DNA of 11,011 nucleotides from an uncultured Synergistales bacterium (GTDB taxonomy: Bacteria; Synergistota; Synergistia; Synergistales; Aminobacteriaceae), in the NCBI GenBank assembly GCA_937957815.1, contig CALFXN010000473.1, positions 1-11,011 of the forward strand, given 5' to 3'. How positions within the stretch are numbered: position 1 is the stretch's first letter; each line of letters opens with the position of its first letter. The translations under genes and the position numbers were made by a program. Shown here one piece after another: positions 6,355-11,011 of this stretch. A model generated the notes under the pieces. That model saw nothing but the letters and a program-made list of their open reading frames with translations, did no database searches and was not told where the DNA came from.

Positions 6355-7599
6355 ATGACGCAGATGACGACGATCGATACGGAACGGGCACAGCGCGGGC
6401 GCCACAAGATTGAATGGGCCTGGCAGTTCATGCCCGTTCTCCAGAACCTCCTGAAGCGCTACGGAAACGAAAGGCCATTCAGCGGACACAATATCGGGGC
6501 GTGCCTCCATCTCGAGGCGAAGACGGCGTGCCTTCTCGAAACGCTGCGAAAGCTCGGCGCCAATGTCTACGCCGCCGGGAGCAATCCGCTTTCGACGCAG
6601 GACGACGTCTGCGAGGCGCTGCGCAGCGAAGGCATGGCTGTATACAGCCGTCACGGAATGTCGACGGAGGAGTACTTCGAGAACCTTCACGCGGTGCTGC
6701 GGCACGATCTCGACATCATCATCGACGACGGAGCCGATCTCGTCGCGACGATGCATACCGACTACAAAGAGAAACTTTCACGGATTCTCGGAGGCTCCGA
6801 AGAGACGACGACAGGCGTGAAGCGTCTGAAGGCCATGCACGCGGACGGCGTCCTCGCGTTTCCGATGATCTCGGTGAACGACGCCAAAAGCAAGTTCCTT
6901 TTCGATAACAGGTACGGAACGGGACAGTCGGTCTGGGACGGAATCATGCGAACGACGAATATGCTCGTCGCCGGAAAGACTGTCGTCGTCGCCGGGTACG
7001 GCTGGTGCGGCCGCGGCGTTGCGCTCCGCGCGAAGGCGCTCGGAGCGCGGGTCATCATCACCGAGATCGATCCGCATCGTGCGTTCGAGGCCGTTATGGA
7101 CGGATGCGACGTCATGACGATGGAACAGGCCGCTCCTCTCGGAGATATGTTCCTGACGCTGACAGGGAACCGCAAGGTGATCCGTCGCGAGCATTTCGAA
7201 AAGATGAAGAACGGGGCCGTACTCGCGAATGCCGGGCATTTCGATGTCGAGGTCTGGAAACCCGACCTCACGGAACTCTCTCTCTCTGTCGAAACCATTC
7301 GAGACAACGTCGAAGTCTTCAGGATGCGCGACGGAAGAAACCTGTTCCTTCTCGGAGAAGGGCGCCTCGTCAACCTCGCCTGCGGCGACGGTCATCCCAT
7401 AGAGATCATGGATCTGAGCTTCGGAATGCAGCTCGAGTCCGCACTGTACATCTCCCGGAATTCGCTTCGGCCCGGAGTGTACGACGTCCCCGAAGAACTC
7501 GACCTGCGGATCATGAGAACGAAACTCGAATCGGGCGGCATCCGTCTCGAAACGCTTCTTCCCGAACAGGAAGCGTATATGAAGGGATGGCAGGAGTGA
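6355..7599 (+). CDS. ahcY: S-adenosylhomocysteine (or S-inosylhomocysteine) hydrolase, short type
   Basis: NAD-dependent enzyme that splits S-adenosylhomocysteine, the product of SAM-dependent methylation, into a nucleoside and homocysteine. The 414-residue protein shows GSNPLSTQDDVCEAL (75-89), IIIDDGADLV with D125, GSEETTTGVKRL with E150, VNDAKSKFLFDNRYGTGQS with K180 and D184, the Rossmann motif AGYGWCGRG (213-221) and NAGHFDVE with H295. It is the short form seen in Thermotoga and archaea: GHPIEIMDLSFGMQ replaces the usual serine-rich segment, and the C-terminus lacks the KPDHYRY-type tail that reaches into the neighbouring subunit in canonical enzymes. In LHLEAKTA (51-58), Lys56 stands where the human enzyme has the adenine-contacting Glu59. 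Start ATG 6355 follows GGAAGGA at 6337-6343; ATG 6364 is an alternative. The MTA/SAH deaminase gene starts one base after the stop. The family is certain; the substrate (SAH or its deaminated form) is open. Confidence 0.95.
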   Translation: MTQMTTIDTERAQRGRHKIEWAWQFMPVLQNLLKRYGNERPFSGHNIGACLHLEAKTACLLETLRKLGANVYAAGSNPLSTQDDVCEALRSEGMAVYSRHGMSTEEYFENLHAVLRHDLDIIIDDGADLVATMHTDYKEKLSRILGGSEETTTGVKRLKAMHADGVLAFPMISVNDAKSKFLFDNRYGTGQSVWDGIMRTTNMLVAGKTVVVAGYGWCGRGVALRAKALGARVIITEIDPHRAFEAVMDGCDVMTMEQAAPLGDMFLTLTGNRKVIRREHFEKMKNGAVLANAGHFDVEVWKPDLTELSLSVETIRDNVEVFRMRDGRNLFLLGEGRLVNLACGDGHPIEIMDLSFGMQLESALYISRNSLRPGVYDVPEELDLRIMRTKLESGGIRLETLLPEQEAYMKGWQE

Positions 7600-7600
7600 T

Positions 7601-8884
7601 ATGACGACACTGTTCCGGGATGTCTTCTATCTCGACGTCGAGGCGGAAAAAACAGCCCGCGGGGACATTCTTGTCGAGGGAGACCGGATCAGAAGCCTCT
7701 CAGGACCGCGAACACTTCCCGCAGCAGACGAAACGATCGACGGAAATGGCCGCGTCGCTCTCCTTCCGGCATTCGTCAATTGCCATACACACGCGGCGAT
7801 GACGCTTCTCCGCGGTCTCGGGGAGGAGAAGCCGCTCATGGACTGGCTCAAGGAACGCATCTGGCCCCTCGAGGCCCATCTGACGCCGGATGATATCTAC
7901 TGGGGAACGATTTCCGCCATGATCGAGATGGTTTCCTGCGGCGTCGGCTGCTTTGCGGACATGTATTTCGAGATGTCGGAGGTCGCGCGGGCTTCGCAGG
8001 AAGTCGGAATGCGGTGCGGCCTCTGCCGAGGAATCGTCACCGACGATCGGAAGAGGCTCGACGAGAACCTTTCCCTGTACGACCGGTGGCACGGCAGGAA
8101 CGGACGCGTCACGGTCCAGCTCGGTCCTCACGCGCCGTATACCGTTCCGTTCGAATATCTGAAGGAGATCACCGCAATAGCCCGGGAACGCGGCATCCAT
8201 GTCCAGATGCACTTCCTCGAGACGAAATGGGAGCTTGAGTACATCGCAAACGATCTCGGTATGTCGCCGATGGAATATCTCGAGGAATCCGGAATTCTCG
8301 ACGTCCCGGGGGCGATTCTCGCCCATTGCGTCTGGCTTCCTCCCGAGATTGCCGAAAAGCTCCCCCGTTCCGTGACGATCGTCCACAACCCTAAGAGCAA
8401 TCTCAAACTCGGGAGCGGGCTCTTTCCCTGGAGGGATTTTCGCGTGCGCGGCGTGCAGGTTGCGCTCGGAACCGACGGAGCGGCGAGCAACAACAGGCTC
8501 GATATGCTCGACGAAGCCCGTTTCGCATCGCTGGTGCACAAGGGCCGGACGCTCGATCCGACGGAGGCTCGCGCGTGGGACGTTCTTCGGGCCGCGACGC
8601 TTGCGGGATACAGGGCGCTCGGGTTCGAGAAAACCGGTCTTATCCGAGAGGGGTGGACCGCCGATTTCGCGATGTTCGACATCGATTCTCCGCGATACGT
8701 GGGCGTCGACGAATCGAACCTCGCGGAGTTCCTCGTCTATTCGGGATCGAGCAGGGATGTGACGGGAACGATGGTCGACGGAAAATGGCCGTACAGGAAC
8801 GGAGCCTTCTCCGTGGACGCCGGGAACGCGCTCGAACGCGCGAAGGAAACACGCCGCTCGCTGATCCGGCGGGCGACTGAATGA
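7601..8884 (+). CDS. mtaD: 5-methylthioadenosine / S-adenosylhomocysteine deaminase
   Basis: An amidohydrolase-superfamily metalloenzyme that deaminates the adenine of MTA, SAH, adenosine or 5'-deoxyadenosine, giving the inosine derivative. The 427-residue protein has the family length. Metal and catalytic residues: NCHTHAAMTLLRG (H62, H64), the glycine-rich loop LGPHAPYT (H177), VQMHFLET (H204, E207), AHCVWL (H242) and LGTDGAASNN (D292). VHNPKSNLKLGSG and AATLAGYRALGF are typical of the MTA/SAH deaminase group, whose best-known member is Thermotoga maritima TM0936. AGGAG (7592-7596), in the end of the SAH hydrolase gene, lies four bases before the ATG. Its place directly after mtnA and ahcY fits a role in clearing MTA and SAH. 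The exact substrate preference within the group cannot be read from sequence alone; other amidohydrolases such as chlorohydrolases or guanine deaminase fit less well. Confidence 0.93.
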   Translation: MTTLFRDVFYLDVEAEKTARGDILVEGDRIRSLSGPRTLPAADETIDGNGRVALLPAFVNCHTHAAMTLLRGLGEEKPLMDWLKERIWPLEAHLTPDDIYWGTISAMIEMVSCGVGCFADMYFEMSEVARASQEVGMRCGLCRGIVTDDRKRLDENLSLYDRWHGRNGRVTVQLGPHAPYTVPFEYLKEITAIARERGIHVQMHFLETKWELEYIANDLGMSPMEYLEESGILDVPGAILAHCVWLPPEIAEKLPRSVTIVHNPKSNLKLGSGLFPWRDFRVRGVQVALGTDGAASNNRLDMLDEARFASLVHKGRTLDPTEARAWDVLRAATLAGYRALGFEKTGLIREGWTADFAMFDIDSPRYVGVDESNLAEFLVYSGSSRDVTGTMVDGKWPYRNGAFSVDAGNALERAKETRRSLIRRATE

Positions 8885-8889
8885 GGGAG
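8884..8889 (+). promoter_or_regulatory. Ribosome binding site of alaS
   Basis: AGGGAG lies 9 bases before ATG 8899. It favours 8899 over the in-frame ATG at 8881, which overlaps the mtaD stop and would leave this site inside the gene. Confidence 0.7.
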
Positions 8890-8898
8890 CGTGGGAAC

Positions 8899-11011
8899 AT
8901 GCAGTGGAGAACTGGAAAGGAAATTCGCAAGGCATTCATCGATTTCTGGGTTTCCAAGGGAAGCCGGCACTATCCCAGCTTTTCCCTGATTCCGGACGAC
9001 CCGACGCTTCTTTTCACGATAGCGGGTATGGTTCCGTTCAAGCCCTACTATCTCGGCATCATGAAGCCCGAAGTCACGCGCGCCGTCACTTCGCAGAAGT
9101 GCGTCCGGACGAACGATATCGATAACGTCGGACGGACGGCGCGCCATCATACCTTTTTCGAGATGCTCGGAAACTTCAGCTGGGGCGATTACTTCAAATA
9201 CGAGGCGATCTCGTGGGCGTGGGAGTTCCTCACGGAGGTCATCGGCCTCGACGGTTCCCGAATGTATGCAACGATCTACAAGGATGACGAAGAGGCGTAC
9301 TCGGTCTGGCGGCATACGGTCGGCCTTCCCGACGAACGGATTTACAGGTTCGACAAGAGCGAGAACTTCTGGTTCATGGGAAATCAGGGTCCCTGCGGTC
9401 CATGCTCCGAAATCCTGTACGATCAGGGGCCTTCGTTCTCCTGCGGCAAGCCCGGATGCGCGGTCGGCTGTAATTGCGACAGGTACCTCGAGATCTGGAA
9501 CCTCGTCTTCACGCAGTTCGATCTCCAGAAAGACGGTTCCCTTCAGCCGTTGCCGAAGAACAATATCGACACCGGGATGGGGCTCGAACGGCTGACGTCG
9601 ATCGTTCAGGGCGTACGGACGGATTTCGAGACGGATCTCTTCCGTCCGATCATCGATCACGTCTGTTCCTCGGCGGGCATCACATATGGCGCCTCATCGA
9701 AATCCGATCTCGCGGCGCGCGTGATTTCTGACCATCTTCGTTCCGTCGCGTTCATGATCGCCGACGGCATTCTTCCGGCCAACGACGGACGGGGATACGT
9801 CCTCCGCAGGCTCCTTCGCCGCGCCGCGCGCTACGGGAAGCTCTTGGGATTTGACCGTCCGTTCCTTCTCGATTTCCTCCCGGACGTTCTTTCGGCCATG
9901 CAGGATCCGTACATCGAACTCGTCGACAATCGCCTGACAATCGAACAGATCATCGATGTCGAGGAACGGCGATTCCTTCGGACTCTCCAGCAGGGAACGG
10001 AACTTCTGGACGGAGAAATCTCGACGCTCCGCGGCCGGGGGGAAACGGAAATACCCGGCGACGTCGCCTTTGTCCTGTACGATACGTACGGATTCCCGTA
10101 CGAACTGACGCTTGAAATCGCGCAGGAACAAGCCATGACGGTCGACAAAACGGGGTTCGACGCATCGATGGAAGAACAACGCGTCCGCGCTCGAGCCTCG
10201 AGCAAGCATGTCCGGAGTGAATTCACGGGAGACGTCTATTCGGAAATCCTGAATTCCTCGGGCAACACCGATTTCGTCGGTTACGACCGTTCGGAGATCG
10301 AGACTCCCGTCCTCGCGATCGTGAAGAAGGGCGAACGAGTGTCGTCTCTGGAGAAGGGCACGTCAGGCGAGATCGTGCTCCGCAAAACCGCATTCTACGC
10401 GGAAAAAGGAGGACAGATCGGCGATACCGGCTTCATCAGGGGACCGCATTCCGTTCTCGAGGTCGTCGACACCGTCGTTCAGCACGGATCGCTGTCCATC
10501 CACAAGGTGAAGGTTCTCGACGGGGAAATCCGCGAAGGAGAGACTGTCGTCGGATCCGTAAACGTCGAACGGCGCGATTCGATCCGCAAGAACCACACGG
10601 CGACGCATCTCCTCCACGAGGCGCTCGGAAGAGTTCTCGGCGGACATGTCCGCCAGGCCGGTTCGCTCGTGAGCGAAAAATCCCTGCGCTTCGATTTCAC
10701 GCATTACGACGCGATGACGCAGCAGCAGATCGCCGAGGTCGAAAAGATCGTCAACGAGCGCATTCAGGATAATACCTCGCTCGAGGTTTCCGAGAGCGAT
10801 ATGGAACACGCCAGGGAACTCGGGGCAAAGGCGCTCTTTGAGGAAAAATACGGCGACATCGTCCGGATCGTCCAGATTCCCGGTTTTTCTTCCGAATTGT
10901 GCGGCGGCCTTCACGTCGACGCGACCGGCGACATCGGACTCTTCAAGATCGTCAGGGAGGAAAGCGTGGGATCCGGAACGCGACGGATTACCGCCGTTAC
11001 CGGAATGGAGG
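8899..11011 (+). CDS. alaS: Alanine--tRNA ligase, 3'-truncated by the window
   Basis: Charges tRNA-Ala with alanine and edits Ser/Gly mischarging. The frame runs uninterrupted for 704 codons to the window end, against about 870-880 residues in the family, so the oligomerisation/C-Ala domain is missing only because of the window edge. Visible: the class II core at about 1-250 with TLLFTIAGMVPFKPYYLG, CVRTNDIDNVGRTARHHTFF (motif 2), MGNQGPCGPCSEILYD and TGMGLERL (motif 3); the tRNA-recognition helices (DGRGYVLRRLLRRAARYGK); and the editing domain with zinc ligands H566 and H570 (HTATH) and C668 and H672 (CGGLH). A Cys-rich insertion (CGKPGCAVGCNCD) precedes RYLEIWN, as in several bacterial AlaRS. 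The true start is ATG 8899; an in-frame ATG at 8881 would add six residues not expected in AlaRS. It lies 14 bases after mtaD and is probably cotranscribed with it. Confidence 0.97.
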   Translation, partial: MQWRTGKEIRKAFIDFWVSKGSRHYPSFSLIPDDPTLLFTIAGMVPFKPYYLGIMKPEVTRAVTSQKCVRTNDIDNVGRTARHHTFFEMLGNFSWGDYFKYEAISWAWEFLTEVIGLDGSRMYATIYKDDEEAYSVWRHTVGLPDERIYRFDKSENFWFMGNQGPCGPCSEILYDQGPSFSCGKPGCAVGCNCDRYLEIWNLVFTQFDLQKDGSLQPLPKNNIDTGMGLERLTSIVQGVRTDFETDLFRPIIDHVCSSAGITYGASSKSDLAARVISDHLRSVAFMIADGILPANDGRGYVLRRLLRRAARYGKLLGFDRPFLLDFLPDVLSAMQDPYIELVDNRLTIEQIIDVEERRFLRTLQQGTELLDGEISTLRGRGETEIPGDVAFVLYDTYGFPYELTLEIAQEQAMTVDKTGFDASMEEQRVRARASSKHVRSEFTGDVYSEILNSSGNTDFVGYDRSEIETPVLAIVKKGERVSSLEKGTSGEIVLRKTAFYAEKGGQIGDTGFIRGPHSVLEVVDTVVQHGSLSIHKVKVLDGEIREGETVVGSVNVERRDSIRKNHTATHLLHEALGRVLGGHVRQAGSLVSEKSLRFDFTHYDAMTQQQIAEVEKIVNERIQDNTSLEVSESDMEHARELGAKALFEEKYGDIVRIVQIPGFSSELCGGLHVDATGDIGLFKIVREESVGSGTRRITAVTGME

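Noticed and set aside
6636..6649. Perfect 14-base palindrome GGCTGTATACAGCC
   Set aside because: It lies inside the SAH hydrolase coding region, and roughly one perfect 14-base palindrome is expected by chance in 11 kb, so it is not evidence for an operator.
8881..8898. Earlier in-frame ATG for alaS overlapping the mtaD stop
   Set aside because: It gives an atypical six-residue extension and leaves AGGGAG within the gene; ATG 8899 fits AlaRS N-termini.
7700..8935. Long open frame of 411 codons on the minus strand opposite mtaD, and a similar one at 4288-5295 opposite xseA
   Set aside because: Their translations show no recognisable domain, are rich in Arg/Pro/Glu as expected from antisense reading of GC-rich genes, and lie fully inside well-identified plus-strand genes.

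Overview
The window is one continuous, gap-poor, plus-strand block of chromosomal housekeeping genes, with no mobile element, CRISPR array or RNA gene that I can see. GC is fairly high, starts are ATG or GTG behind recognisable Shine-Dalgarno sequences, and several stop/start codons overlap. The gene set mixes an outer-membrane secretin (hence two membranes) with genes more familiar from Firmicutes and Thermotogae: an acidic zinc-ribbon protein, Asp23/Gls24, a Thermotoga/Thermus-like EF-P with arginine at its tip, and a short Thermotoga/archaeal-type S-adenosylhomocysteine hydrolase. My best guess is a member of the Synergistota, inferred from gene content and not proven.

Layout. (1) 1-1438: the 3' part of a PilQ/GspD-like secretin, closed by a strong intrinsic terminator. 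(2) 1439-3157: efp, an acidic coiled-coil/zinc-ribbon protein and an Asp23/Gls24 protein, closed by a second hairpin with a short T tract. (3) 3164-5310: a small two-helix membrane protein, nusB and xseA (exonuclease VII large subunit). (4) 5307-8884: mtnA, an S-adenosylhomocysteine hydrolase gene and an MTA/SAH deaminase gene, tightly packed. (5) 8899 to the end: alaS, cut by the window edge before its C-terminal domain.

How the genes work together. The secretin belongs to envelope machinery (type IV pilus or secretion) outside the window. EF-P, NusB and AlaRS serve translation and transcription. The clearest functional unit is mtnA-ahcY-mtaD, which handles the by-products of S-adenosylmethionine use. 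The deaminase next to a hydrolase with a lysine at an adenine-contacting position suggests that SAH may be recycled through S-inosylhomocysteine instead of directly. The Asp23 protein and the small membrane protein, which appears to carry a divergent Gls24-like domain before a C-terminal membrane hairpin, may form a membrane-anchored pair analogous to Asp23/AmaP. Nothing here is a wholly new system; the most interesting leads are this SAM by-product module, the Asp23 partner, and a terminator-like hairpin directly before the nusB cluster.
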